A stretch of 64,000 nucleotides of DNA, taken from positions 233,844,335-233,908,334 of the forward strand of contig CM060922.1 in assembly GCA_030737875.1 (NCBI GenBank). The letters are read 5' to 3'. Position 1 is the first letter of the stretch. Each line of letters starts with the position of its first letter. The notes beneath the pieces were generated by a model. The model was not told the origin of the DNA and searched no databases. It saw only the letters and a program-made list of their open reading frames with translations. Position numbers and translations under genes: made by a program. Source of the stretch: Allium sativum (Eukaryota > Streptophyta > Magnoliopsida > Asparagales > Amaryllidaceae). Shown one piece after another: positions 12,001 through 23,899 of the stretch.

Positions 12001-13326
12001 ATTTCATATTAATATGAAATAAATGTTGATTAACATATGTGGATGCAGGGAGATAGGTTGGAGGGATCCAACCGAGTTCCTCAACAATTTATTGTTGTTT
12101 TTCATATATTGCATTATATGATGTGACAAATAATATGGTGTTGATTATTGTGTGATTGGAGTGTTTGCATAACATTGACCTGAAATAATTGGTATTTAAA
12201 TACCGTAAAAAATATTTGAATATATTGGAAAGGAATTTGGGGTTTTAAGAAGAGATGAAATTATTATTGTATAATTTGGAATTATATATTCAGAAATGAA
12301 TTTAGAAAGGGAAATGGGAAAAATCGTTTGAAAGGAAACCGATGAAATGATTTCGATGTTCGAAATGAAAATAGGTTTTATAATTAGCATTCGACTATGT
12401 CAAATATATTAAAAATAATTTATTCTTATAAATTATATATAATGAAATTCAGGCTTTAATGAGATAATTAATATTTGGATTTTTATTGAATAGGAAATCG
12501 AGATTAAAATTATAACTTAAAGTCTGTGTGCGAAGCACGGGTCTCATCCTAGTTATAACTTATAAAATGAGTTTATGAAATGAAATATGAAGTATGGCTT
12601 TATAAAATAACAAGATAAGTGGGATTTGAAATTGTAATGATATTTGTTATTTAAGTCAAGATTGGATTTAATAAAATGAGTCCAGATTTCTATAGGAGAA
12701 AAATATTCACGTTTACAGTGAATAAGGATTTAAAAACAAACATTTTGCATATTTAAAAAGGAGTTAAGGAAATTAGAAACTGACTAGAGACTAGTTAAGT
12801 TGAACGGCTTTCTGGGTATTGATCTGATGTTGGTTTCGGCCTTCGGGGTTGATACTTGGGAAATTGTTCTCTTACAAAATTTACGGCCAGGGACTGATGG
12901 ATGTGGAAGGATAGTGATGCCTGAATGAGATGGATATGTTTTGCGATATAAATAAGGAAAAATTTCTGAGATATAGAAATTAAATAGTTTAAAATAAAAG
13001 GAAATATTTTTGCAAGAATCAGGAAAAAATGAAACGAGTTAGAGGAATATTTGGGTAAATATATTGAAGGGGAATTGGGAAATGAAATGGTGATTGATCG
13101 GTAAGATTTCCATTTGAAAATATGACCGTTGTTTGTACACATGTTTTTCTTTGACGGTTAAATCACCGACTATCAAAGTTTTTGACCATTTTCATTGTCA
13201 ATACGGAGAGACCGAGAATAGATTTATTATCTAAGAACCACTCCGTATAGGCATTATTGTTTCGAATCAAATAGATCGTAGACAATTGAAGACACAGTTT
13301 ATATAAGGGTTATTCTGACGATCCTA
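9045..13326 (+). repeat. 3' LTR of the LARD-like element, first part
   Basis: It begins TGTAGCG after the purine tract. The first 0.6 kb aligns with the start of the solo LTR (AGCTCG and GCGGTAGTTCGTAATATTG near 9328-9356 against 13478-13509). From 11217 it aligns with the truncated 5' LTR. The part from about 9660 to 11216 has no counterpart I can align, but total LTR length (4282 + 1268 = 5550 bp) agrees with the 5591-bp solo LTR, so it is LTR sequence that has diverged rather than a separate insertion. No gene is visible in it. The LTR is interrupted at 13326 and resumes at 18923. Confidence 0.75.
13322..13326 (+). repeat. Target-site duplication, left copy (TCCTA)
   Basis: TCCTA at 13322-13326 is repeated exactly at 18918-18922, on either side of the solo LTR. 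The uninterrupted form, GATCCTAGGTAGAAATTG, is seen in the other LTR near 6241. Confidence 0.92.
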
Positions 13327-15721
13327 TGTAACGACCCGTATTTTTGGTAGTCAAATATTTAATTTAATTTATTATTTTAAATAGTTATTTTGGATTTTAT
13401 AAGGATTTAAAAAATATATATATACGTTTATATAGTGAAATTTTAACGTTAATTTATTTATAATATAATTTAAAACGAGCTCGTAATGTCGCGGCAGTTC
13501 GTAATATTTTGTTATGAACTTCAACTGAGAATACAGGATCCGATATAAGTCGGATTTCTGTGAAACAAGAAACGTCGGAATCGTATTGACAATAATTTTC
13601 ATATGAAAGAGAAAAATTCAGATTTCGTATTATATATAGTAAGTTATGGCCAAAACAAAATTTGAAATAATCGCTATGAAAATCGTTAATAAAAGATAGG
13701 CCTTTAAAATAGCCGTTTTGCAAACGGACACCGTTTTCGATGAAATCAGTTTCATTGGGACCGTAACATTAAATTTTTATATGGTATTAAAATGCGTGGC
13801 AAACCGATGTCGTATGTGACCACGGTAGCCGTAAACGCCCAGTTATTTTTCTATAGCGCGTAATTAACTTAATTTAATTTAGTAAATAGATATTTGAGTG
13901 TAACTTGAGCAGACGATTGAATTAGGCCACGAAACCAGTCCCATTGAGTTCGTATCGTCGATTAGAGTTAGGATAGGTATATAGTTTGTTATTTTTAGAG
14001 ACTGGCAAATTTGGTCTTCAAAATGACGTTGCGGTACGTGTAAAAATAGCCTTCCAGGAAAACGGTCTCAGAATGGGACGAAACTAGTGCCGTTGGGTTC
14101 GTATTGATTAATTATTGTAGGATATCAAAGTTTCAAGTTGATTTGATTTATCTGTTGATCATGAAAAATTTATACGCGTGTTTATTTCTGGTTTTATAAA
14201 GGATTTTTTTTCAAAAGATGTCGGAATTCGATGAAACTTGTCCCATTGGGTTCAGAATACTTTTTTACATCAAGATTAGCCTTTTTATCAGTAGACAGAA
14301 GTCGACTGTGGTTAGTTTTACTTGATACTTCACCGCCAAGTTTCGTTAAAGTATAAAATAATATATTTTACCCTTTATATATGTTCACCGTGTTTCCCCA
14401 ATCTTTTGCATCCCTAAATCCTAATTTTATCGTTCATTTCGTTCTTCTAATTCTACCGCAATATAGTGATCTTTCAAATTCAATTAAAAATCCAATACTT
14501 AGTAAATAAATGCGGAAATTGATTTGTTTAATTCTCGGGTTGAAGAGCTTTGATCCTAGGCACTCGTTTTGGGGGCGATTCATTTGCACTGGTGATGGTT
14601 TTCGTGACCACTGCCTAGGGCTTCAAGGTATTGTCGAATGGGGCTAAACAGAGAGAAACGAGTGTTGGCGTTTTGATCAGGAGAGTATGGCGCACAGTTG
14701 GAAGGAGTTGGGTGCCATTTCATGAGGATTAGTTTTGATCTCTTTTTCCTGTAGTCGTGAGTATCTCGGTCGAAGTCGAACTGGTCAGGGATGGCGGTGT
14801 AACGAAGCCAGCAACGGTCAAAAGGGTCTCCGGTAGTTGCGGTGTGGGTGGAGTCGTCAACTCCGGCAAGGTGGAACAGCGATGAGGTGAAGTTTAAAGA
14901 AGAGTGCGATTGGTTAATTATTCAGGAACGAGATTTGTTGAAGTAGGAGAGTGATTAGTCTGGGTTTAAGCAGGTGGAGTTTGAAAGGGTGAATAGAACA
15001 GTGAAGGCAGTGCGTATTTTCGGTGGTGAGATTAAATGGGTGTTTTTGTATTTGCTAGAATGAAGGCACCGTGAATTGATGGTGGAAAGAGCGAGTAGTG
15101 GTATTTGTTAATTGAGGAAGAAAGTAATTTTTCTGTGTTAAGGAGATGAATGGGGGGACCTGCTACTATTATTATTTTAAAGCTTGGTTGGGATTCTTTT
15201 ATTTGGGCTTGAAAAGTAGTGGCACTATAAGAAAGTAGTAATATCTGCAGCAGTTAAAATAAAATACCGTGGTGTTTTGGTCTGAGGGACAGGAGTTGTT
15301 GTCTGGAAGAAAAGTTGAAGGATAACATGGCAAACAAATTTGTGAAATTAAATTCCCAGTAAAACCAACATGAGAAGACGTGGAGGTTTGAATCATAAGA
15401 ATGAAGGTATTAGATTTTTACTTAGTAGTGTAATGATAATTACATGATTAAGGAAAATAAATCATAGGTGAAGGTATTAATATAGTAATTAAGGATTTAT
15501 AAGTTATCCGATTTAAGATAAAAATATTAATATATATAATGGATATATTTTATTCATTCATGAACAGAATCAAGCAAACAATCATGTTAGAATCGTAACG
15601 ATGAGGTCTTCGTTGTGGAACCAATTTCGCTGAGAAAGGGGCTACTGAAATTTCATGGTAAAATCAAACGCCTGTTTGATTTTAAACGAAACAAATGCAG
15701 AACCGTCAACTGCAAATCAAG

Positions 15722-15723
15722 GT
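15722..15723 (+). promoter_or_regulatory. Candidate 5' splice site inside the solo LTR
   Basis: AATCAAG|GTGAGTAA is a near-consensus donor, kept at the position matching 4746 and 11832 despite wide sequence divergence around it. Confidence 0.4.
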
Positions 15724-16714
15724 GAGTAAACGCACTAACTCTGCTCGTTTATACTTTTATATAAACGAGTTTTTAAATTTATTTATAATAATTTTTATAC
15801 TGTGTGATGGTTGCTTGGTTGAATAGTTGATAAAATTGGTTGATAGGATTACATCGTTGGTCGATTATTAGTTCTGATATTTCATATTGATGTGAAACAA
15901 TATTATTGATGTTATTAACATCTGTGGATGCAGGGAAACGGATTGGAGGGATCCAACTTGATTCCTCAACATTTTATTTGCTATTTTATTTATTGTGATA
16001 TCTGATTGGTAATTGATAATGTCGTGGTTGAATTACACTGGCCCCATAAATTGGTATTTAATTACCGTAAAATATTTTAGAATGGAGAGGAGAAAATTTG
16101 AGATTTTAAAAAGGAAATTATTACCAAAAATAGAAAGTAGATTTCAAATGGATTTAAAATAGAAACTTGTTCAATAAATATATAAATTAGTTAGATTTAT
16201 AAATGATGTTTATAAATAAAGTGAAATATCTACCATTGGATAATGTAAAAATATAAATTCAAGTTGGATTTATATAAGTAAAGTGGAATTCGGTGTTGAC
16301 ACCGATATTTGAAATGGGATTTAAACGCAATAGTTGTAAAAGAGATTTGAGTTGAGAAAAAGATAATTCAAATGGAAAATTTGAATAAGAAATCAGCTTC
16401 AAAAGGAAACGATGAGTTTTATTCCAAATTTGGAATATAAAATAAATTGAGATAAATTCAAATGATTAATAAACGAGAAGGGTTAATTGAGTACAATTCT
16501 ATAAACAGAGTTTTAAGTGAAATAGAATATGATGGGGCTTTAAAGTATACTCGATAAAGAGAAGTAGAGCAGTAATGATACTTATAAATAAAAATCGAGT
16601 TGATTTGAATAAGCGAGTTTAGATTCCTATTAAGGAATGAAATTCATATTTGAAAATGAATAACAGTTGAAAGCAAATATTTACGAATGAAATGGTTTTA
16701 AAAGGTTTTATAAA

Positions 16715-16975
16715 TTATAAACAGCGATTTTAACCTTTCATTATAATAAATGTGTTAGTAAATCTAAATAGCAATGTTAACGCTGCTGTTATAATAAATG
16801 TTTTGTAAATTCTAAACAGCGATTTTAACGCTGCTTGTATAATGCGATCTAAACGCTATTGTGAAAATAAGTGTTCTATAATTCTAAACAGCGATTGTAA
16901 AGCTGTTGTTAAAAGTAAATGTTTTATAAATCAAATATGTGGAAACGTCGATTATAACGCTACCGTTATAATCAA
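16715..16975 (+). repeat. Tandem repeat of about 62-66 bp with hairpin cores
   Basis: Four to five diverged units carry the core AAACAGCGATTTTAACGCTG, in which CAGCG and CGCTG are inverted repeats. Units are separated by ATAATAAATGTTTTGTAAATT-like spacers. The array lies within the solo LTR, and I see no array like it in the sister LTRs. Confidence 0.65.
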
Positions 16976-17978
16976 TATTTTTCTGTAAATGAAGTGTGTT
17001 CTTAGATCAGATCCGAGAGTCGTGTAAGTGACGGTTTGTTTAAAGAGGTGAGCTTTGACTATTTCAAAATTGAGAATGTGGTTCAATTAAGGTCTGAGAG
17101 GTAATTATACCCCCAACTTGATTGACTTCATGATCGATGGAGGAATGGTTAAGGTTCGATGGTGAAACTTGGTTAAGCAATATGGTTAGCTAATAATGAT
17201 TAGTAGGTTGAGTTATAATAACGATGTTTTATAACATCGCGTTAAGTTGAAATATTTTCCTAAATAAAATGAGAGCCATTTTCTACACATAGAAAATGAA
17301 ATGAATTGTCAACGAGGAATTAAGAGACAGGAATTGTAAATAATAATTAAATAAGAAATTAAATTAAAAAGGGGCCCAGTGTTGTTTGATGCTTGATCCG
17401 TAGAAATTTCCAATTGGAAATAGGACCGCAGATTGTATGGATGTTTCTTTGATAGTTAAAACACCGACTATCAAAGTTTTGATTTATTTTATACCTCCGG
17501 TATCAATATGGAGAGACCGGAATCATATTTAATATCTGAAAACCACTCCATATTGGTATAAGCGTTCTGAATCAACTTATGCTAAAGAAATTGAAGACAG
17601 AGTAAATGCAAGGGCTGTTCTGTTAATCCTAGATAGAAATTGCCCAAGATGGATTGATAGAACAGTGCCTTCGGTTTGTCCGGACACAGGACAACTTGTA
17701 TGGACGAGTGTCTGACAAATTATTTGCAAAGGGATTACGTACGTTGATTCCTTCAAACGTACGAAGTTGGTGGCAAAAAAGGGAAACTTCTTTAGCCTAA
17801 CAATCTGAGTATTTTTATGGGAATCAATTAGTGATTTCCGATGGATATAACGATGTGGCATTCAAAGTGAATGGTGGCCAAATGTTCTGGAAGATGATTT
17901 AAACCTCAAGCCTCATCAACCGGGGAATGACAGAAATCGGGCAGGCAGCATGGCTATGTGGGTCGCTCCCATTAGGAT

Positions 17979-18076
17979 GTATAATCACCTATCAAGAGAA
18001 ATTCCATTTGTTCTTTAATCTATCGATGTTGTCCCTTTCGGGAAACGGTTGCTGATCCCAACCGTTGGTGATATAC
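17979..18076 (+). other. Nested stem-loop in LTR, diverged copy
   Basis: GTATAATCACC (17979-17989) pairs with GGTGATATAC (18067-18076) with one bulged A. The inner AACGGTT (18044-18050) pairs fully with AACCGTT (18060-18066). Compared with copies 6594 and 19268, the pair G-C next to TCACC has become A-T on both arms, so pairing is kept. Confidence 0.6.
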
Positions 18077-18917
18077 ATTCGATACACTCAAGCGAAATGA
18101 GTGGTCGGTCATGTATGGGCCGGGTTGCAAGACTTTCTTGTTGAACCCAGTGTATTCGCCTCTAGAGATACACTATCAGAAGGTGGTCCCATACCTTGTC
18201 ATGTTGGAAATCCAATCTCTAATAAGCGCCCTGCGGTTTTTGATTTTAGATTATATATGGAGCGTGAGATGCAAGCGTTCCGCTAGATTCTATTAATTTG
18301 ACTTAGACACTATTATAATATCACCAGATTTTGATATCAAAATGTTTTGGGTTATCGTAAGGTAAAAACCATCCGTGTTAATGTGTGGATCGGTCTTACG
18401 ATTATCATTTCTTTCGAAAGGATTTTGAAAGTTAAAACAAATGGTTGGAATTTACTCACACCAGTCCCATGACTGGCCCAGAGTTTATTTTGTTTGTTTT
18501 TCCCTAAACTCTTGGGTGCCCAAATTTGTACGGGCAGTCAAGTGGTCGGGATTTTCCTGATTCACTTGGAAGAGCTGGAAGCAGGAGGCTTCACCAGTTA
18601 GCTATAGACTATCATATTTTCCGCTGTGTATATCTAGAAACAGGCGTTTATAATTGTTCCAGAAATTGTTGATGTGTTCTGATGATGGTATATATATATA
18701 AAGTTATTGAATTAAATTTCAAAGTTATGTTATCTAATATATTTTATTCGTTCTGCTGTGAGTTTGTGATCTTCGTTTTCTTCTATTCTAATATTTCTTT
18801 CTATCTATTCCTCATCCTCTAACTTCTTTCTAATAATGATTCATATTTCCGTGCAATTTCGGTTGGACTGTGGTGTTATTAGTCAACTCAAAGAGTACGG
18901 AATCTCAGGTCATTACA

Positions 18918-18922
18918 TCCTA
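18918..18922 (+). repeat. Target-site duplication, right copy (TCCTA)
   Basis: Exact repeat of 13322-13326, directly after the solo LTR end. Confidence 0.92.
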
Positions 18923-20190
18923 GGTAGAAATTGCGTAAGATGGATTTTCAGAATAAATCCTTCGGGTTGTTCAGTCCCAGGACAATTTGAATGGATGAAT
19001 GTCTTACAAAGTATATCTGATAGATCGCGTAAGTTAACCGTTTCAAACGTATTTACGTTGGAGGAGGAGGAATTGGTTTCTCTTATCTTATACCCGTGGC
19101 ATTTTTGGGGAAATCAATTTGTGATTTGATGGGTAGGTCGATGTGGAATTCAAAGTAAATAAAGGAGTGATCTGTTAAAAGATACGTTATGACCTCAAGC
19201 CTCATCAACCGGGAAATGATAGAAATCAGGCATACATCATGGCTAAGTGGGTCGTACTCAATTAGGGTATATTGTCACCATCTATAGAATATTCATATTT
19301 GTTACTTCTTTCAATTATGTATCTCCCGGGAACGGTTATGTTGGTATACCAACCGTAAGGTGACAATATATTTGGAACATTCAAGCGAAACGAATGGTCG
19401 ATCTTGTGTGGCCGAGTTACAAGATGTTCTTGTTGAACTCCAGTGTATCGCTTCTAGAGTACACTGATCAGAAGGTGGTTCCATACCTTGTCATAGTTGG
19501 AAACTCATTACCCAATAAGAGCCCATGGTTTTTTATTGTGTATAATATATGTAGAGCGTGAGATGAAAGCGTTTTTGTTAGATTGTTATTTACTTGATTT
19601 AGATATTATTATAATATCAGATGAGTATAGATTTTAAGAAGTGTTTTAGGGCGTCGTAAGGTAAAAACCATCCGTGTTTATGTGTGGATCGGTCTTGCGA
19701 TTTTCCTTTCTTTTGAAAAGGATTTTTGAAAAGTTAAACCAAAATGATTAGAGTTTACTCACACCAATCACATGAATGACCCATAGTTTATTTAATTTTC
19801 CTAAACTATTGGGTGCTCAAATTTGTACGGGCAGTCAAGTAGTCGAGATTTACATTTACTTGGGGGAACTTGGAGCAGGAGGCTTCAGAGTTAGATATAT
19901 ATAGAGTTTATTTCTGCTGTGATGTTATGTGTTATACTGGTATGTATATACAGTTATAGTTTTGTATTTCAAAAATTGTTATATAATATATTTGTTCGTT
20001 CCGCTGTGAGATTCATGTTTACTCTGATTTTGTTCAGTTGTGTCTTCTTCTTCTTCTACTCTAATATTCTTTCTTTCTATTTCTCACCCTCTAAATTCTT
20101 TCTATTAATGGTCCGGTATTTCCGATGCTTGATTAGTCGGCATGGTGTGTTGTGTCGATTTTCAGGGTCGAAAATCCTTGGGTCGTTACA
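18923..20190 (+). repeat. 3' LTR of the LARD-like element, second part
   Basis: It continues the LTR interrupted at 13326. The sequence aligns with 6248-7518 over its whole length and ends in GGGTCGTTACA. The stem-loop recurs at 19268-19370. The next five bases, CAAGG (20191-20195), are the likely target duplication, but the left copy is lost with the truncated 5' end. ORFs such as 19919-20377 mirror 7247-7567 through LTR duplication and show no protein family features. Confidence 0.82.
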
Positions 20191-21549
20191 CAAGGTCTGC
20201 TTCGGGTTTGCTTCTTACAACACTATCATGTTGTATAACTTCCCCTGGTTGTTGGTTTTAGGGTTCCTGTCATCACAGATGTTCTCCACTCTCTATTTAC
20301 TATTTCATCTTTTTCTAATTTTTTTAATGTTTTTCACTTTCAGCATCATATTAAATAAACGATTAGAAATGTGGTAGAAGTAAGACGAACAAATCAATAT
20401 GTGTGTATATGTTTTCTTGTGAACAGAGTTCCAAATTTTAATTGAAACATTGAAGAAGAATCAAAATATCATTTTCAAAAAAATATAATATTTTTTAGAA
20501 ACACAATGCAAGGAAGTCAAAATTTAATAGGACTTTATATTTCTAAATCACAAAATACCGAACTACAAATTGTAAGCACTTCATCTCATATTATAAGGTA
20601 TTAAATATAATTATTTTTATTTGCATCTTGCAATCTTAAAATAGAGATTGGTCAGTTGTAATGACATATATAAGTTAAAATCTCTTGTACTTCAACAAAA
20701 ATATTGCAAACAAATCCATCTGCTTACAAAAACGTTGTTGGTCAAATAAAGCTTAGATCAAGATTTTAAAACTTAATGTTTGCAAAGAGAGTTAAAGAAA
20801 AGCCAACATGCAGAAGAGAACAATGAAATTATGCAGTATAATGGTTAAATGGATTTTCAAATTTTATTAAATCACTTAATATTATAGCTACAGGGAGATA
20901 TGGTTTAAAGCATAGTATAACATTGATAGAATAAAGCGTATGCCTTTGCATTTCGACAAAGGCTACATAAAGGGTTTTAGGTCTTTACTCAAAAATCCAG
21001 TCTTTATCATTATATTACTAACTAGCATGAGAGCTCAATTCTCATGTGAATTAACAAATCGTTTTCAATTAGCTTGTACTCGTTATCTAGTATGTGTCTA
21101 TGCGGAATTCTCCTCTCTCTACTCTTTTCATATAAACTATTCAAGTTTTAAAATTTCCCTTAACTCTTCTCAATTAAAACAATAAATAACTTGGAAGACA
21201 TCTTTTCCAAACTTCTTTATCTCAATCCTTGCATACTACTTTATAAATTTTTAGTTTTGACAATTTCTTGCTTTTGCTTCTTAATTACGCTCTTAATTCT
21301 TTCTATAATTAATACTCAAGTTTTATGGTCTAATCGCATACGAAAATAATTCCTCTAGCCAATACCTAGTGTTTCAAGCACACTACTGGAATCACTCACA
21401 ACCATTAGCTTTATCACCAAGCTAATTCTCATCTACTATGCACTACAAGTTTCGTTTGGTATTCCTTCTCTCTTTTTTCAAAAGTTTAACTATCTATCTA
21501 AACCATCTTTAATTATCTAAAATTTATCTTCTAAAACCTTATTTTCGTG
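20191..21549. repeat. Spacer S1 (partial first copy)
   Basis: AT-rich, non-coding sequence matching 25608-26968 and 31013-32376. The left end is cut by the LTR of the LARD-like element. No recognised gene; the ORF at 20940-21185 is paralleled at 31788-31997 only because of the duplication. Confidence 0.75.
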
Positions 21550-21621
21550 TCCAACAGAGGTTGGATAATTCGCATAGTGTGGATTTCGAGGGGAAAAGGT
21601 TCGGAATGTGTAAATTGCCGA

Positions 21622-21760
21622 AGCGCTTGTTGATCAAACGCTTGGTATGAGGCGATTGTTGAACATGCGCTTAGAGTCTGGCTATTGTTGAACACGCACC
21701 TAGAATCCAACGTCTTTATTATTCGTAATGGCTGTTGAACAAACGCTTGGAGGCCAACAG
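21622..21760. repeat. Left subterminal repeat cluster of T1
   Basis: Four copies of a GCGCTTGTTGAACAAACGC-like motif, starting near 21623, 21651, 21680 and 21727. Each is close to palindromic around TTGAACAA or TTGATCAA. Dense subterminal motifs like this are typical transposase-binding arrays in plant DNA transposons. Confidence 0.6.
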
Positions 21761-21809
21761 CTATATTTCCAACGACATAATTTTGTAACAGCTATAATCC
21801 AAACACTCC

Positions 21810-21817
21810 TATAAATA
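21810..21817 (+). promoter_or_regulatory. TATA box of the Myb/SANT pseudogene (T1)
   Basis: TATAAATA lies 67 bases upstream of the ATG at 21884. It is conserved in T2 at 27229-27236. Confidence 0.6.
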
Positions 21818-21883
21818 TACCACTCCTATATTCTCCACAACATCAAATTTTCTACCACAAATCTAAAATTGTAAACTAAAATA

Positions 21884-22863
21884 ATGGGTAATTTTGATGT
21901 CGATGCAGCATGAATTAGCTTCGAATCTTTTGATTTACAAGATATTAGATAACTAATTGGAGGAATGGTAACTACTTAATGTTGGAGTGCTACAGCAGAC
22001 TATGGTCTTTGCTACATCTACTGCTCACTTTCGCTAGATCCTGTTCGTGGTGCCGATCAAAGTGGAGAAACATTTTGGGGCTGAATCACTAATGCGTACA
22101 ATAGGAAGAACATGGATCAGAATAGAAGTTTTGCTTCCATTAAAGGTCATTGTTGTAAAATTAATCGTCAAACCCAATGTTTTGATTCACAGATATTCAA
22201 GTTGAAGTAGAGTAACCCAAGCGGTTTTGGTAGTGATACTCATATGGTAATAATTGTTTATCTTTTATTTTTGTTCTATAAGTCATATGGGTGTATTAAA
22301 AGTTGCATATTTTTAATGCTAAGACTTGCCGTAAACAAGTTATTCAAACAAATCTATAAACCATATAGTAAACAAGGACCTCATTTCTACTAGTTCATGC
22401 ATGTGTATGACCTCCTAGTTAATCATGTGAAATGGAAATCATCACTTCAAAAAACACTCCAAGATGTCCAGTCCAGTAGTCGTCATGGGAAAGTTCCTAG
22501 TTTTGGAGATAGTTCAGGTCCGAGAGATTCACATGACAGTTATGTTTTCGGATCGGAAGAAGACCTAAACACTAATGATGATCGATATGTTATGCCCGAA
22601 GGTTCCAAGGCAGCAAGGAAAAAGATTGTTGCAGGAGCAAATGAGTGTGAAATTAGAAAACTTTTGAAGGAGTCTAACGATATGTATTTGAGTGCACTCG
22701 AGAGAAGATCAAGTCAGCACTAAGAAAGGATTGATGCAATTCATCAACTAGTTGAGGTTAAGTGACGAAAAGATGAAGATGCAGTCATGTTTATGAATAC
22801 TTTGCAAATGGATGATCTACAACGCGAGTATACCGAGTCTCGTAGATTTGAGATTATGAGGTG
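21884..22863 (+). pseudogene. Myb/SANT-like, NAM-associated-domain protein, T1 copy
   Basis: Exon-like block one starts MGNFDVDAA and then meets TGA at 21911. The T2 copy reads on into a SANT-type helix set ending RGADQSGEIFWGRITNAYN. After NPSGFGSDTHMV an AT-rich gap of about 90 bases looks like an intron. The second block reads KQIYKPYSKQGPHFY, then YDLLVNHVKWK, PEGSKAARKK and DLQREYTESRR. This order (SANT domain, NPSG, F-hhH-W-KW, GxKAAK, coiled region, QREY) is that of plant NAM-associated proteins related to PIF/Harbinger ORF1. Stops at 21911, 22391 (TAG where T2 has CAG) and 22721 make it non-functional. Confidence 0.7.
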
Positions 22864-23039
22864 AAGAAGAGAAGAATGTTTTTGAGTGTAGATGAGTACG
22901 TAATGTTACTTTGGTTTAAACTTTGGTTCACTATGGATGTGCCTATATGGTGTTAGAGGATATTTTTGTTTGTACCGTATGTATGGTTAAAATTTAAATT
23001 GTCTATGTACTGTATGTATCGTTAAAACTTGAGTTATCT

Positions 23040-23345
23040 ATGTATCGAAATCCCTTTGTTCAGATTTAATCCAATTTAGTTTTGTTTTATTTAGCAAATC
23101 ATATTATTATTATAAAACGAATCCATAGCGACAATTTATAAATTTTAATTTTGCCGTACATTGCAAATTTGAACACAAAACCAGTATTTCTCAACGCCAC
23201 TGCAAAGTTTTAACTCTTCGGGTCCAAACGCGACTATTTGCACCTAGATCAGATTTATATAGGACCCGGTATAGTCAATCCAACTACAATTTGGAAATCG
23301 AGAAACTACTGCGCCATTATGGGCTCGTTTTTGAACCATTTAAAG
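23040..23345. repeat. Non-coding 0.3-kb repeat, unit 1 in T1
   Basis: Shares CCATAGCGAC, CGTACATTGCAAAT, GCAAAGTTTT and GGTCCAAACG blocks, in order, with unit 2 at 23450-23760. The period is about 405 bp. Confidence 0.75.
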
Positions 23346-23449
23346 GTCGTTATTAACGATAATAGAAGATTCGTTAAGTTTGTGTAATGAATAGTTCATA
23401 ATTTGAGTTGGCCAACGCGAACGTAAATAATGAATTGGTAAACTAGGCA

Positions 23450-23760
23450 GTTTGGAAATCCGTTTGTTCATTTTGAATCCAATTTATTTTTATATGATTA
23501 AATTAATTGTATTATTATTTTAATAAGAATCCATAGCGACTGTTTATAAATTTTAATTTGGTCGTACATTGCAAATCCTAACATGAAACTAGTATTTCTC
23601 AACGTCGTTGCAAAGTTTTTACTTTTAGGATCCAAACGTGACTAGTTGTACATAGATCGGGTTTATATAGAACCCGGTACAGTAAATCGAACGTCAACTC
23701 GGAAATCAACGAACTACTGCACCGTTACGAGCTCGTTTTCGAACCATTTAAATATGCACA
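23450..23760. repeat. Non-coding 0.3-kb repeat, unit 2 in T1
   Basis: Second unit of the pair beginning at 23040. Both units recur in T2 (28455-28750 and 28860-29160), so the internal duplication is older than the 5.4-kb tandem duplication. Confidence 0.75.
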
Positions 23761-23899
23761 CACAATAATCCCCTCCCCCTTCCACATATCCATTTGCGTG
23801 CGCACTTCCATAAGCTCGTTACGTAGACCTTACGGTTTACGAGCTAGATGCATAGCCGAACCCCAACGGCATAGTCTCGGAAAGTATATATAAGGTGTA

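Larger units (their letters stand above)
13327..18917 (+). mobile_element. Solo LTR, 5.59 kb, of a long-LTR chromovirus family
   Basis: The element starts TGTAACGACCC and ends TCATTACA, and is bounded by the 5-bp duplication TCCTA. The interrupted host LTR resumes exactly afterwards. It has no interior, primer site or purine tract, so it is the product of LTR-LTR recombination. Its internal order matches the host LTR: start block, AT-rich promoter region, a donor-like GTGAGTAA at 15722, the stem-loop at 17979, the CTGGCCCAGAGTTT block near 18473 and GAAGCAGGAGGCTTC near 18577. It also resembles the chromovirus LTR at 44472 (shared GGCAGTT and AGTTATGGCCAAA blocks). At over 5.5 kb it is unusually long for a solo LTR. 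Confidence 0.88.

Noticed and set aside
21430..21450. GCACTACAAG in spacers S1-S3 as a CACTA transposon end
   Set aside because: No matching inverted end, no 3-bp target duplication and no subterminal repeats around it.
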